64,000 bases of DNA from Alteromonadaceae bacterium BrNp21-10 (GTDB lineage Bacteria; Pseudomonadota; Gammaproteobacteria; Enterobacterales; Alteromonadaceae): the NCBI GenBank assembly GCA_030418115.1, contig JAUHQD010000001.1, forward strand, positions 496,001-560,000, given 5' to 3'. A program made the translations under genes and the position numbers. Shown here in pieces: positions 55,553 through 64,000 of the stretch (position 1 is its first letter; each line of letters opens with the position of its first letter). The notes under the pieces were generated by a model. That model made no database searches. It was given only the letters and a program-made list of their open reading frames with translations, and had not been told where the DNA came from.

Positions 55553-56562
55553 TCGCTATCCTTTTTCAGCTGACGTTGTTCCACTTCGCGATCATGGGCT
55601 TCATAGGCTTGCACAATACGTGCTACCACAGGGTGGCGCACTACATCATGGGCATTAAAGAAGTTAAATGAAATGTCATCCACATCTTTTAGCACTTCAA
55701 TAACATGACGTAAGCCAGAGCGAGCACCGCGTGGTAAATCGACTTGGGTAATATCACCGGTGATCACCGCTTGAGAATTAAAGCCAATACGGGTGAGGAA
55801 CATTTTCATTTGCTCGACCGTGGTATTTTGCGCTTCATCTAAAATAATAAATGCATCGTTGAGTGTACGTCCGCGCATATAGGCCAAAGGCGCTACTTCA
55901 ATGACATTCCGCTCTATGAGTTTTTCAACTTTTTCAAAGCCGAGCATTTCAAATAAGGCGTCATACAAGGGGCGTAAATAAGGGTCAACTTTTTGTGACA
56001 AATCACCGGGTAAAAAACCGAGTTTTTCACCGGCTTCTACTGCTGGTCGAGTAAGCAATATACGGCGTATGTCTTGGCGCTCTAACGCATCCACCGCACA
56101 AGCCACGGCTAAATAGGTTTTACCGGTACCGGCAGGGCCGACACCAAAAGTAATATCGTGATTAACGATATTTTTTACGTACTGACTTTGGTTTGGATTG
56201 CGCGGCTTAATAACGCCACGACGAGTTTTAATTTGTACTTCTTTACCGTAACGCTGGCCTTTATTGTTTTCTAAACAATTGGCTTCTTGAATCGCCAAAT
56301 GTACTTGTTCAGCCTGTAAATCTGGTGTTTTGCCTTTAATGGGCTGAGTTTCGATATACAAAAGCTTGAGCAATTCCACTACCGCATTCGATTGCGGGGC
56401 AGGGCCAAGAATAGTGAACGCATTGGTGCGGTAGCTGATCTCTACCCCCAAACGGCGCTCAATTTGTTTAATGTTATCGTCTAATGGGCCACATAAACTC
56501 GACAAGCGTTTGCTGTCTGAAGGCTCTAATACTATGTCGTTACTGACTAATTGGTTGGCCAA
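55549..56562 (-). CDS. ybeZ: PhoH-like ATPase YbeZ
   Basis: A 337-residue P-loop ATPase of the PhoH family, thought to assist YbeY in RNA metabolism. The Walker [12 protein letters not shown] is near residue 143, and Walker B is in [12 protein letters not shown]. An N-terminal KH-like segment is present, as in E. coli YbeZ. It is 34 bases downstream of miaB and overlaps ybeY, consistent with one operon down to lnt. Confidence 0.96.
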   Translation of the reverse strand: MANQLVSNDIVLEPSDSKRLSSLCGPLDDNIKQIERRLGVEISYRTNAFTILGPAPQSNAVVELLKLLYIETQPIKGKTPDLQAEQVHLAIQEANCLENNKGQRYGKEVQIKTRRGVIKPRNPNQSQYVKNIVNHDITFGVGPAGTGKTYLAVACAVDALERQDIRRILLTRPAVEAGEKLGFLPGDLSQKVDPYLRPLYDALFEMLGFEKVEKLIERNVIEVAPLAYMRGRTLNDAFIILDEAQNTTVEQMKMFLTRIGFNSQAVITGDITQVDLPRGARSGLRHVIEVLKDVDDISFNFFNAHDVVRHPVVARIVQAYEAHDREVEQRQLKKDSE

Positions 56563-56596
56563 AAAACGGCTCTCCTGTATTACTTAATGTTGGAAT

Positions 56597-58027
56597 TTAA
56601 AGGGCGACTTTAACCACACCGAGGGCATCGGGTTGGCCTACTAGTTGTTTTTGCAAAATGGCTTGGGGGGCAATGCTACTGCGTAAATCCATATCTTTTT
56701 CAGTGCGGATCACATCGCCACGTAATGAGTTAGCAAACACATTGGTAATTTTGACATCTACAAACTGGCCAATCATGTCTGGGGAACCTTCAAAGTTGAC
56801 CACGCGGTTGTTCTCGGTGCGGCCATTAAGCTCCATGGGGTTTTTCTTCGACGGGCCTTCTACCAAAATACGTTGTTCGGTTTCGAGCATGTTGCGGGCA
56901 ATGCGCAACGCTTGTTGATTAATGCGTTGTTGCAATAATTGTAAGCGTTGTTTTTTGGTGTCTTCAGTAATGTCATCGGGTAAATCCGCAGCGGGTGTAC
57001 CTGGACGAGAGCTGTAAATAAAACTAAAGCTCATGTCAAAATCCATTTGCTGAATCAAATTCATGGTCGCTTCAAAATCATCATCGGATTCGCCAGGGAA
57101 GCCAATAATAAAGTCTGAGGACATACTTAAATTAGGACGTACTTTACGTAAACGGCGAATTTTAGATTTGTATTCAATGGCGGTATGGCCACGTTTCATC
57201 AGCGCTAAAATGCGATCTGAGCCTGATTGTACCGGCAAGTGCAAGTGATCAACCAATTCCGGAATACTGGCGTAAGCATCGATAATATCATCGGTAAATT
57301 CCACCGGATGTGAGGTGGTGTAGCGAATGCGGTCGATACCATCAATGGACGCGACCAACTCTAACAATTCTGCAAAAGTACAAATCACGCCATCGTGATG
57401 GGGGCCTCGGAAAGCATTGACGTTCTGGCCAAGTAGATTAACTTCTCGTACACCTTGTTCGGCTAACTGAGCGATTTCTAACAATACGTCGTCTACTGGG
57501 CGGCTAACTTCTTCGCCACGGGTATAAGGCACCACGCAGAAGGTACAATATTTAGAACAGCCTTCCATGATGGACACAAAGGCGGTGGGGCCTTCGGCAC
57601 GGGGCTCGGGTAAACGGTCGAATTTTTCAATTTCTGGAAAGCTGATATCAACGATAGAGGATTTCTCTCCACGTACGTGATTAATCATTTCCGGCAAACG
57701 GTGTAATGTTTGCGGGCCAAAAACGATATCTACAAAAGGCGCACGTTGACGAATGTGATCGCCTTCTTGAGAAGCTACACAGCCACCAACGCCAATGATC
57801 AAGTCGGGGTTGGTTTTCTTAAGGTTTTTCCAACGGCCTAATTGGTGGAATACTTTTTCTTGAGCTTTTTCACGAATAGAACAAGTGTTAAGAAGGATCA
57901 CGTCGGCTTCTTCAGCGGTTTCAGCTAGTTGAAATCCATGAGTTGAATCGAGTAAATCGGCCATTTTTTCCGAATCGTACTCGTTCATCTGGCAGCCCCA
58001 GGTTTTGATAAATAGTTTCTTGCTCAT
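56597..58027 (-). CDS. miaB: tRNA-2-methylthio-N6-dimethylallyladenosine synthase
   Basis: Radical SAM methylthiotransferase that modifies A37 of tRNAs reading UNN codons. The 476 residues match E. coli (474). The UPF0004 domain begins [17 protein letters not shown]; the radical SAM motif is [17 protein letters not shown] near residue 157; a TRAM domain ends the protein. The ATG at 58027 is preferred to 58069 by alignment with family starts. It heads the miaB-ybeZ-ybeY-corC-lnt run. Confidence 0.97.
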   Translation of the reverse strand: MSKKLFIKTWGCQMNEYDSEKMADLLDSTHGFQLAETAEEADVILLNTCSIREKAQEKVFHQLGRWKNLKKTNPDLIIGVGGCVASQEGDHIRQRAPFVDIVFGPQTLHRLPEMINHVRGEKSSIVDISFPEIEKFDRLPEPRAEGPTAFVSIMEGCSKYCTFCVVPYTRGEEVSRPVDDVLLEIAQLAEQGVREVNLLGQNVNAFRGPHHDGVICTFAELLELVASIDGIDRIRYTTSHPVEFTDDIIDAYASIPELVDHLHLPVQSGSDRILALMKRGHTAIEYKSKIRRLRKVRPNLSMSSDFIIGFPGESDDDFEATMNLIQQMDFDMSFSFIYSSRPGTPAADLPDDITEDTKKQRLQLLQQRINQQALRIARNMLETEQRILVEGPSKKNPMELNGRTENNRVVNFEGSPDMIGQFVDVKITNVFANSLRGDVIRTEKDMDLRSSIAPQAILQKQLVGQPDALGVVKVAL

Positions 58028-58184
58028 ATAACGCCGTCTTAACCTTGTTTCAATAACGCTGCGTACCAAAAAACGGTACGTAAATGGGCGCGGATTTTAC
58101 CGCTATTAACAGCTAAACACAATTATCCTGAGCGTTTGTATGCCGGTTGTTGCTGATTTAAATATGGCCATAGCCACAGATGAG

Positions 58185-58228
58185 GAAATAAAAAAAGCCA
58201 CGGTGATAAAACATCAAGTCACAGTGGC
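58185..58228 (-). terminator. Intrinsic terminator after the small secreted-protein gene
   Basis: On the minus strand GCCACTGTGA pairs with TCACCGTGGC across a 13-base loop, followed by seven T. It lies 30 bases after the stop of the gene at 58258-58554 and separates it from miaB. Confidence 0.85.
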
Positions 58229-58257
58229 CCAGGGAGGAGGTTAGAAGAGATTAATGG

Positions 58258-58554
58258 TTAAAAATATTGTTGTGCCGTTAGTAGTTCATTATCCGCGTCT
58301 GCAAATATGGCGACTTGTTGCTCAATTTTACTTAAAGCTTGATAACGCTGTTGTTGAAGGTCGCGCACTAATTTGTATTCTAGGTTCTGTAATAGATGTT
58401 GGGTTTGGCGTAGTGTAGGATCTTGTAAATTATTGAAATCATAATTAAAGATATAATACTGGATGTACTCTGGGTTAGTGGATTGATCTTCAATGGCACT
58501 GGCGGAAGTGCTTAGGCTACTTATTAGGGCTAATGCTAGAATTGATGTTTTCAT
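58258..58554 (-). CDS. Small exported protein of unknown function
   Basis: A 98-residue protein with a clear signal peptide (ILALALISSLSTSASA), leaving about 78 mature residues that look helical and Gln-rich (QTQHLLQNLEYKLVRDLQQQ). I do not recognise the family. It has its own terminator and stands alone between miaB and the divergent ubiF. A good signal peptide plus terminator support a real gene. Confidence 0.65.
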   Translation of the reverse strand: MKTSILALALISSLSTSASAIEDQSTNPEYIQYYIFNYDFNNLQDPTLRQTQHLLQNLEYKLVRDLQQQRYQALSKIEQQVAIFADADNELLTAQQYF

Positions 58555-58817
58555 ATTTATTACTCGTCAATGTTAAATGTTAGGTGCTAAGAGCTAAGAG
58601 CGAGCTGCGTTTCGCGTCTTTGAATTAATCGTCACTATAGTAGTAGCGCCAAAAGCACAAAAAGTTGTGTAGTTGATGTAAAACTTTGTGTCGATAGTGG
58701 TGTTTAGCATTAGCTTGTTACATTCGTTTTAATTAATGTGATTTAACCTGACCAAACGTTGTTTACCGCAGGCTAAATGGTCGTACAAGGCAAGAGATAT
58801 TAGGGCGTGAGTGTTTA

Positions 58818-60002
58818 ATGCAAAATTATGATGTGATAGTGGTGGGGGGGGGCATGGTCGGTGCGGCTACTGCGGTGGGTTTAGCGCAACAAGGCGCCAG
58901 CGTCGCTGTTGTAGAACAACACCAACCACAAGCCTTTGATGCTGTGCAGCCACCGGACTTGCGGGTGTCTGCTATCAATATCGAATCACAACAATTGCTG
59001 GAAAGCCTAGGGGCATGGTCGTCCATTCAATCCATGCGTAGCTGCGTGTATCGCCGTTTATCGGTTTGGGAAGGGCTCGGTCGAACTGATTTTAATTCGG
59101 CGGATATTAAAGCATCACATTTAGGTCATATTATTGAAAATCGTATTATTCAGTTAGCACTCCATCAGCGCTTGGCTGAATTAGACAACGTCGATGTGCT
59201 GTATGGCAAGATCCAGTCAATGTCGTTAAATGACTTGCCTAAGGTAACAATGCAGACCACATCTGAAACTGAGGTTATGCTGCAGGGCCAATGCCTTATC
59301 GCCGCCGATGGAGCCAATTCGAAAACCCGTCAGCAATTAAATATTGCCTGTGACGGCTGGCAATATGCGCAACAGGTTTTGGCGGTCAATGTGAAAACCT
59401 CAATGCCACAACAAGATATAACTTGGCAGCAATTTAGTGCCACTGGCCCTATGGCCTTTTTGCCGTTATATGATGGTTATGCATCCTTGGTGTGGTACCA
59501 CCAAGCACAAGATGTACAACGCCTTAAGTCGTTGCCCCATTCGACATTAAAACAACAGATACAACAGCACTTTCCAGATGAGCTAGTCGATTTTGATATT
59601 TTGCAGGTGGCTAGTTTTCCGCTGACTCGTTTGCACGCTAAGCATTACTTTAGTGGCCGTTCGGTGCTGATTGGTGATGCCGCCCATAGTATTAATCCGT
59701 TAGCGGGGCAGGGAGTGAACCTAGGTTTTAGTGACGTGAAGTGTTTGTTGAGCCTTACCGAAGGGCAAGTTGATTATCAACAACTCAGCACATTACAACA
59801 GTCTTTTGCCCAATATGAAAAACAGCGTAAGGCCGATAATTTACGCATGATGGTGGCAATGGACGCGCTGTATACCGGCTTTAGCAATACTAACCCTATA
59901 CTGAAACTAGCACGTAATGCAGCGCTGCAGCTTTGCGATAAGTCACCATGGTTAAAGCAAAACATCATGCGTTATGCCATTGGTGAAAGCTTTGGCTTGT
60001 GA
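58818..60002 (+). CDS. ubiF: FAD-dependent ubiquinone-biosynthesis hydroxylase (UbiF type)
   Basis: Flavin monooxygenase of the UbiH/UbiF/VisC family. The 394 residues match E. coli UbiF (391). The FAD motif VVGGGMVGAATAVGL is at the start and GDAAHSINPLAGQGVNLGF near residue 290. The UbiF assignment rather than UbiH or UbiI rests on its place beside miaB and the tRNA cluster, the same as in E. coli; sequence alone does not settle which ring carbon it hydroxylates. Confidence 0.85.
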   Translation: MQNYDVIVVGGGMVGAATAVGLAQQGASVAVVEQHQPQAFDAVQPPDLRVSAINIESQQLLESLGAWSSIQSMRSCVYRRLSVWEGLGRTDFNSADIKASHLGHIIENRIIQLALHQRLAELDNVDVLYGKIQSMSLNDLPKVTMQTTSETEVMLQGQCLIAADGANSKTRQQLNIACDGWQYAQQVLAVNVKTSMPQQDITWQQFSATGPMAFLPLYDGYASLVWYHQAQDVQRLKSLPHSTLKQQIQQHFPDELVDFDILQVASFPLTRLHAKHYFSGRSVLIGDAAHSINPLAGQGVNLGFSDVKCLLSLTEGQVDYQQLSTLQQSFAQYEKQRKADNLRMMVAMDALYTGFSNTNPILKLARNAALQLCDKSPWLKQNIMRYAIGESFGL

Positions 60003-60064
60003 AGGTTTAAACGACTAACCGCGATTATTTTTTGGCGTTGGCCAAGTAATGGCGCGAATATAGT

Positions 60065-61198
60065 TTACTGGCTAAACACTTCTTGCCAAAAATGTGCCCC
60101 TAACTCACTGATAACCGCAGACTCGCCATTTAATAAAATGGCCATGCCGATTTTGAGCTCCGGCGAATAAGCCACTTCTGCGACAAATCCCGACACCCAA
60201 CCAGCGTGATAAATAAGCTCATGGCCATCAAAATCATAAACTCGCCAGCCTTTGCCGTAATGGGCGCTTTTTAGATGCGCTCCCCAGTTCCTTTTACGGA
60301 GTTCTCTGGTGGTTTTTATACCTTTTTGCTTAATTTCGTCCAGTAGAGTTGAATTTAATACCTCTGGATTATTACCCAAGTTGGCGATGATCCATTTAGA
60401 CATATCTCGAATGCTGGCATTCACTCCCGCGGCGGGCTCTACTTGATAGTAGTCTTTATTCACCCTCACTTTTTTAAAACCATATTTTGTTTTTATATGC
60501 GGGCTAGCGTGATTTTTATTAGCAATAAAGTCATCCATGCCCACCGAAGCGTTGTTCATATTCAGCGGTGAAAAGATACGTTCTTGCATGAGTTGTTGAT
60601 AGTCCTTGCCACTCTTTCCCTCGATGGCTTCTTGAATAAAAGAGAAGGCTATATTTTGATAACTGTAACAAGTACCTGGTGTGCATATAGGGCTAAGTTC
60701 GGCAAATTTAGGAATTATCCTATCTAGTCTGCCGTGGGCATTTAAAATATTGTCATAGGTATTGGGCATTAATCCGGTGCTGTGACCAATAAGGTGGCCT
60801 AGATTAATTTGCTTGGTAATATTCGCGTCGAGCAGGGCAAATTTAGGCATGTAGCCTATTAATGGATCATCCCATTGGAATTTATTTTCATGAACCATCA
60901 TTGTCGCTAGTGAGCCAGCAAAGGTCTTTGATACAGAAGCTAAGCGGAATACAGTGTCAAAGGTGATTATCTTGTTACCGTTTTTGTCGCGCTTGCCATA
61001 AGTCGACATTTTTAAGATTTGGTCATTTTCTAAAATGACTAGTGCGCCACCGGGTACTTTGTTTACAGCTAATTGGTGCCTGAAATGGTCACGAAAATTG
61101 TCACTAAGTTCTTGATACTTTGATTCTGCAAAGCTATTTGCAGAAAACAACAGCATAGTAAAACTCATGACTACCATTATCTTTGACCAATACAACAT
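60065..61198 (-). CDS. Serine hydrolase of the beta-lactamase/class C family
   Basis: A 377-residue exported protein (signal peptide FTMLLFSANSFA) of the beta-lactamase-related serine hydrolase family. The motifs are SVSK (SxxK) near residue 87, YSYQN (YxN) near 183, and HAGWVSGF (HxG in place of KTG) near 330. These place it with AmpC-like hydrolases, esterases and D-amino peptidases; I cannot say that it destroys beta-lactams. It stands alone between ubiF (convergent) and the symporter gene. Confidence 0.85.
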   Translation of the reverse strand: MLYWSKIMVVMSFTMLLFSANSFAESKYQELSDNFRDHFRHQLAVNKVPGGALVILENDQILKMSTYGKRDKNGNKIITFDTVFRLASVSKTFAGSLATMMVHENKFQWDDPLIGYMPKFALLDANITKQINLGHLIGHSTGLMPNTYDNILNAHGRLDRIIPKFAELSPICTPGTCYSYQNIAFSFIQEAIEGKSGKDYQQLMQERIFSPLNMNNASVGMDDFIANKNHASPHIKTKYGFKKVRVNKDYYQVEPAAGVNASIRDMSKWIIANLGNNPEVLNSTLLDEIKQKGIKTTRELRKRNWGAHLKSAHYGKGWRVYDFDGHELIYHAGWVSGFVAEVAYSPELKIGMAILLNGESAVISELGAHFWQEVFSQ

Positions 61199-61251
61199 GT
61201 CACCTCTTGTCTTAATTGAACGGACTTAATTTAAAAATATGAATTATATTA

Positions 61252-62652
61252 CTACCAAATACCGTCTTCAGTTTTGCCTTGAATAGGACATTGGCCATCT
61301 TTATATTCAGGGGTTTGTTTGGCTTTGATACTGGCAAAATAGTCTTTGCTAATGCTGACGATAGTTGGCGTAAGCCACACAATAGCAATGACGTTAATCA
61401 CCGTCATTAATCCTAAGGCCATATCCGCCATTGCCCAAACTCTGGGCAGTGAAGCCGATGAACCCCACAATACCATTAATAAATAACAGATTGTGTAAAA
61501 GGCTCTGCCTACGCGGTTATCAAGTTTGAACATATGCAGATTAGACTCAGCGTAGGCGTAGTTAGCTACCACCGAGCTAAACGAAAATAAACAAATTGCC
61601 GCGGCCACAAAATCACTACCGCCACTACCAATGTGAAAGGTCATGGCATCTTGAGTCATTCGAATGCCTTCCATTTGCTCGCCAGCACCACCGCCAGCTA
61701 ACAAAATGATCAGTGCCGTACAGGTACATAAAATAATGGTGTCGATAAATACCCCTAACATCTGCACCATGCCCTGAGACACAGGATGATGTGGGTTAGG
61801 AGTGGCTGCCGCAGCAGCTTGAGGAACGCTACCAGAACCCGCTTCATTAGAATACAAACCGCGTTTTATGCCATGCTGAATGGCCGCACCAATTGTGCCG
61901 CCCACAGCTTCATTAATACCAAAAGCGGAGGTGACGATGTTGTACAGCACCCCTGGGACGGCTTCGATATTCCATAAGGTAATGGCTAGCGCGACGATGA
62001 CATAGCCCAGCCCCATGAAAGGGACTATCCATTGTGAAAAATTAGCAATGGCGCGTAATCCGCCCATAACAATGATGCCGGCGACAACACAAATAACTAA
62101 CCCTGAGTAGAACGCTGGAAATCCGTAGGCGTGATTCAACGCATCGGTAATGGAATTTGCTTGTACTGAACTGAATATCAGGCCGTAGCCTAAGAAGATG
62201 CAAACCGAGAAACTGATCGCCAGCCACTTTTTATTCAAACCTTGTTGAATGTAATAGGCAGGTCCGCCGCGAAATTCGCCGTTGTCATCGCGAATTTTAT
62301 ACAGTTGGCCTAAAGCACTTTCGGCAAAGCCGATGGCCATGCCTAACAGCGCAATAACCCACATCCAAAAGATCGCTCCGGCACCGCCCAAGGAGATAGC
62401 AACGGCGACACCGGCTAAATTCCCGGTGCCGACACGGGCAGATAAGCTAGTGCAAAGTGCTGCAAAAGAACTGATGCCGGATTTATCGCTATGAGTACTA
62501 CCGCGCATTACCGAAAACATATGGCCGAAGTAACGAAATTGAATGAAGTTTAAACGTACAGAGAACCAAACCCCTGCAGCGACCAACATTACTAATAGTA
62601 CGTAGTAATTCCAAAGTAGAGAGTTGACGGCTGAAACTAGGTTATCTATCAC
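61252..62652 (-). CDS. AGCS-family sodium:alanine/glycine symporter
   Basis: Inner-membrane Na+-coupled amino-acid importer of 466 residues with about ten helices. GTGNLAGVAVAISLGGAGAIFWMW and the later YSNEAGSGSVPQAAAAA are family hallmarks. The GTG at 62652 is chosen as start, as AAGGG lies seven bases before it; the frame is open further up to 62814, but that part runs through the terminator and tRNA-Gln and cannot be coding. Substrate is probably alanine or glycine. Confidence 0.93.
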   Translation of the reverse strand: MIDNLVSAVNSLLWNYYVLLVMLVAAGVWFSVRLNFIQFRYFGHMFSVMRGSTHSDKSGISSFAALCTSLSARVGTGNLAGVAVAISLGGAGAIFWMWVIALLGMAIGFAESALGQLYKIRDDNGEFRGGPAYYIQQGLNKKWLAISFSVCIFLGYGLIFSSVQANSITDALNHAYGFPAFYSGLVICVVAGIIVMGGLRAIANFSQWIVPFMGLGYVIVALAITLWNIEAVPGVLYNIVTSAFGINEAVGGTIGAAIQHGIKRGLYSNEAGSGSVPQAAAAATPNPHHPVSQGMVQMLGVFIDTIILCTCTALIILLAGGGAGEQMEGIRMTQDAMTFHIGSGGSDFVAAAICLFSFSSVVANYAYAESNLHMFKLDNRVGRAFYTICYLLMVLWGSSASLPRVWAMADMALGLMTVINVIAIVWLTPTIVSISKDYFASIKAKQTPEYKDGQCPIQGKTEDGIW

Positions 62653-62750
62653 AATAGCGCCCTTATAGTTTTTAGGGTTTGATAATGGCGGTTGTTCGCG
62701 CTGCTGTCTAGTCAGCGGAGAATATTCGTTATTTAAGCTGTAATACAAAT

Positions 62751-62778
62751 AAAAACACCCGCAATTGCGGGTGTTTTT
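62751..62778 (-). terminator. Terminator of the tRNA operon
   Basis: A perfect palindrome, AAAAACACCCGCAA with TTGCGGGTGTTTTT, ends the tRNA transcript ten bases after the last tRNA-Gln. With A and T runs on both sides it could work in either direction. Confidence 0.9.
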
Positions 62779-62787
62779 ATTTTTAAA

Positions 62788-62862
62788 TGGCTGGGGTAGC
62801 TGGATTCGAACCAACGCATGACGGGATCAAAACCCGTTGCCTTACCGCTTGGCTATACCCCA
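62788..62862 (-). tRNA. tRNA-Gln (TTG), copy 1
   Basis: A 75-nt tRNA with encoded CCA: acceptor TGGGGTA...TACCCCA, anticodon loop TTTTGAT (anticodon TTG), T-loop GGTTCGAATCC. It is identical in sequence to the copy at 63033-63107 and very like E. coli tRNA-Gln. Confidence 0.97.
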
Positions 62863-62903
62863 AATTTTTTAGAGTGTACTTCCTTTAGCTTACTTAATAT
62901 TTC

Positions 62904-62945
62904 AAGTACGGGTTTTGATACCCGCTGCCTCTTGGCTATACCACA
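62904..62945 (-). pseudogene. Partial tRNA-Gln copy 1 with inverted anticodon loop
   Basis: The minus strand reads a tRNA-Gln-like 5' part (GTGGTATAGCCAAGAGGCA) with a shortened D arm, then an anticodon stem whose loop is TATCAAAA, the reverse complement of TTTTGATA. The T arm and 3' acceptor strand are missing. It lies between the two real tRNA-Gln genes. Confidence 0.7.
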
Positions 62946-63032
62946 ATTTTTACATGTTTCGAGATAACTCTCGGCGCCTGTCGGCGTTGAGATATAATTA
63001 TTAGTGTAAACCAATTTATTATATCTAAAAGA

Positions 63033-63107
63033 TGGCTGGGGTAGCTGGATTCGAACCAACGCATGACGGGATCAAAACCCGTTGCCTTACCGCTTGGCTA
63101 TACCCCA
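63033..63107 (-). tRNA. tRNA-Gln (TTG), copy 2
   Basis: A 75-nt tRNA identical to the copy at 62788-62862, with TTG anticodon and encoded CCA. It is third in the transcript order Met-Leu-Gln-Gln. Confidence 0.97.
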
Positions 63108-63149
63108 AATTTTGTGGACTACCGTCAATCGGCTTACTCAATCTAAATT

Positions 63150-63191
63150 AAGTACGGGTTTTGATACCCATTGCCTCTTAGCTATACCCCA
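63150..63191 (-). pseudogene. Partial tRNA-Gln copy 2 with inverted anticodon loop
   Basis: Same arrangement as the copy at 62904: TGGGGTATAGCTAAGAGGCA, anticodon stem with loop TATCAAAA, no T arm. The stem here has a mismatch (ATGGG against CCCGT). It repeats at an 84-base interval with copy 3. Confidence 0.7.
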
Positions 63192-63231
63192 AATTTTGTG
63201 GACTACTGTCAATTGGCTTACTCAATATAAA

Positions 63232-63277
63232 TCAAGTACGGGTTTTGATACCCGTTGCCTCTTGGCACTATCCCAAT
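63232..63277 (-). pseudogene. Partial tRNA-Gln copy 3 with inverted anticodon loop
   Basis: Third copy, 84 bases from copy 2, with the acceptor strand decayed (TTGGGATAGTGCC) but the ACGGG-TATCAAAA-CCCGT hairpin perfect. The sequence on its 3' side (TTGATTTATATTGAGTAAGCC) is nearly shared with copy 2. Confidence 0.7.
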
Positions 63278-63334
63278 GTCTATTAGTGACATCTAAACTT
63301 CTTAGAGTTCGCCTTTAAGACAATCTCTAAAATA

Positions 63335-63419
63335 TGGTGCGGAAGGAGAGACTTGAACTCTCACGCCCTAAGGCACTGGAACCTAAATCCAGCGTGTATA
63401 CCAATTTCACCACTTCCGC
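63335..63419 (-). tRNA. tRNA-Leu (TAG)
   Basis: An 85-nt class II tRNA: acceptor GCGGAAG/CTTCCGC, anticodon loop ATTTAGG (anticodon TAG), a long variable arm, TTCAAGTC T-loop and encoded ACCA. Second in the tRNA transcript. Confidence 0.97.
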
Positions 63420-63434
63420 ATAATATTACTCAAA

Positions 63435-63511
63435 TGGTGGCTACGGCGAGATTTGAACTTGCGACCCCAGCATTATGAGTGCTGTGCTCTAACCAGCTGA
63501 GCTACGTAGCC
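63435..63511 (-). tRNA. tRNA-Met (CAT), elongator type
   Basis: A 77-nt tRNA: acceptor GGCTACG/CGTAGCC, anticodon loop CTCATAA (CAT), encoded ACCA. It is close to E. coli elongator tRNA-Met (metT) and has a fully paired acceptor end, so it is not an initiator tRNA. First in the operon. Confidence 0.95.
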
Positions 63512-63526
63512 ATTTGAGTGGCGCGT

Positions 63527-63555
63527 ATTATGCTTATCTGCCCATAGGTCGTCAA
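63527..63555 (-). promoter_or_regulatory. Sigma-70 promoter of the tRNA operon
   Basis: On the minus strand TTGACG and CATAAT are separated by exactly 17 bases, followed by the GC-rich discriminator ACGCGCC, typical of stable-RNA promoters under stringent control. The first tRNA begins 15 bases downstream of the -10. Confidence 0.85.
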
Positions 63556-63661
63556 CCCCTTTTTATGCTAAAAAAGACTGACTGCGCAGTATCTAAACAA
63601 TTCTGACATATTCTAAACAAAAAATGAGATTGGTAGGGCGCGTGCTTAGGTTGTATAAACA

Positions 63662-63696
63662 AAAAAGCGAATTACCAGAAGAGTAATTCGCTTTTA
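63662..63696 (-). terminator. Intrinsic terminator of ychF
   Basis: AAAAGCGAATTAC pairs with GTAATTCGCTTTT across a 7-base loop, with a T-run on the minus-strand side. It lies about 40 bases after the ychF stop. Confidence 0.88.
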
Positions 63697-63735
63697 AAAT
63701 GCCACGTAAAGGGCAGTGTTAGAACCAATAATGGC

Positions 63736-64000
63736 TTAGACGTTAAAACGGAAATGCACTACATCGCCATCTTTAACAATGTATTCTTTACCTTCTAAGC
63801 GCCATTTCCCGGCTTCTTTAGCTCCGGACTCACCACCAAATTCAATATAATTATCATAGCCAATGACTTCGGCGCGTATAAAGCCTTTTTCAAAGTCGGT
63901 GTGGATAATGCCTGCTGTCTGTGGTGCCGTTGAGCCTTCAGGGAAGGTCCACGCGCGCACTTCTTTTACGCCAGCCGTGAAATAGGTTTGTAAGGCAAGA
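63736..64000 (-). CDS. ychF: Ribosome-binding ATPase YchF, C-terminal part
   Basis: Only the last ~88 residues are in the window; the 5' part lies beyond the right edge. The visible segment [17 protein letters not shown] followed by [25 protein letters not shown] and the final VVHFRFNV is the TGS-domain end of YchF/OLA1, a P-loop protein that prefers ATP and binds the 70S ribosome. An internal GTG at about 63960 is not the true start. Confidence 0.95.
   Translation of the reverse strand, partial: LALQTYFTAGVKEVRAWTFPEGSTAPQTAGIIHTDFEKGFIRAEVIGYDNYIEFGGESGAKEAGKWRLEGKEYIVKDGDVVHFRFNV

Noticed and set aside
60065-61198. Acquired beta-lactamase resistance gene
   Set aside because: The HxG in place of KTG and the lack of any mobile context fit the broad serine hydrolase family better than a resistance AmpC.
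62653-62814. Upstream extension of the AGCS symporter gene
   Set aside because: The frame runs through a terminator and a tRNA-Gln gene; a GTG with a good ribosome site at 62652 gives the normal family N-terminus.
62788-63290. Repeat array considered as CRISPR
   Set aside because: The repeats are tRNA-Gln genes and fragments, the spacers are related to each other, and no cas genes are present.
62853-63318. Frames of 68 and 78 residues across the tRNA cluster
   Set aside because: They translate tRNA genes and partial tRNA copies; the repeated peptides come from the repeated tRNA-Gln sequence.

Overview
The window looks like chromosome from a marine gammaproteobacterium of the Alteromonadales type. 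This rests on gene order and protein character, not on a database search. Several blocks keep the order known from E. coli: comEC-msbA-lpxK-ycaR-kdsB at the left; lipA-lipB-ybeD-dacA-rlpA-(mltB)-rodA-mrdA-rlmH-rsfS-nadD-holA-lptE-leuS in the middle; and lnt-corC-ybeY-ybeZ-miaB with divergent ubiF and a Met-Leu-Gln-Gln tRNA cluster at the right. A large TonB-dependent receptor beside pectin-degrading lipoproteins fits a marine polysaccharide degrader.

Layout. 1-9440: DNA uptake channel (partial), DUF924 protein, the lipid A/KDO genes msbA, lpxK and kdsB, an SDR enzyme, and a chemoreceptor-like protein paired with a NIT-like membrane protein. 9441-11436: a small accessory island of two unrecognised AT-rich genes between long, diverged inverted repeats carrying a conserved hairpin. 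11437-14233: NhaA antiporter and three small genes. 14264-26235: a pectin locus made of a PL1 pectate lyase lipoprotein, a divergent TonB-dependent receptor with a LacI-type palindrome between them, and a 2392-residue lipoprotein that joins a CE8 pectin methylesterase to a PL1 pectate lyase and carries five copies of an unrecognised module. 26522-28757: nlpI and a Sel1/HExxH protein. 28779-43304 (minus strand): SprT, lipoate synthesis, cell elongation and peptidoglycan genes, ribosome and NAD factors, and leuS. 43552-52571: genes placed between leuS and lnt, namely an M3 peptidase lipoprotein, a ParDE toxin-antitoxin pair, an operon of DUF2269, DCC-DUF4166 and saccharopine-dehydrogenase-like genes, a possible small RNA, and a Lon-family protease. 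52568-58027: lnt-corC-ybeY-ybeZ-miaB. 58258-64000: a small secreted protein, ubiF, a serine beta-lactamase-like hydrolase, an AGCS amino-acid:Na+ symporter, a tRNA operon containing odd partial tRNA-Gln copies, and the end of ychF.

How they work together. Most genes are envelope biogenesis and housekeeping. The receptor and two pectin-degrading lipoproteins form a plausible uptake unit: the methylesterase and lyase cut pectin at the cell surface and the receptor imports oligogalacturonides. I found no CRISPR array, phage, transposase or classical defence operon. The points I would check first are the inverted-repeat island, the five-copy module of the pectin enzyme, the tRNA-Gln partial copies with an inverted anticodon loop, and the possible small RNA near 49.8 kb.
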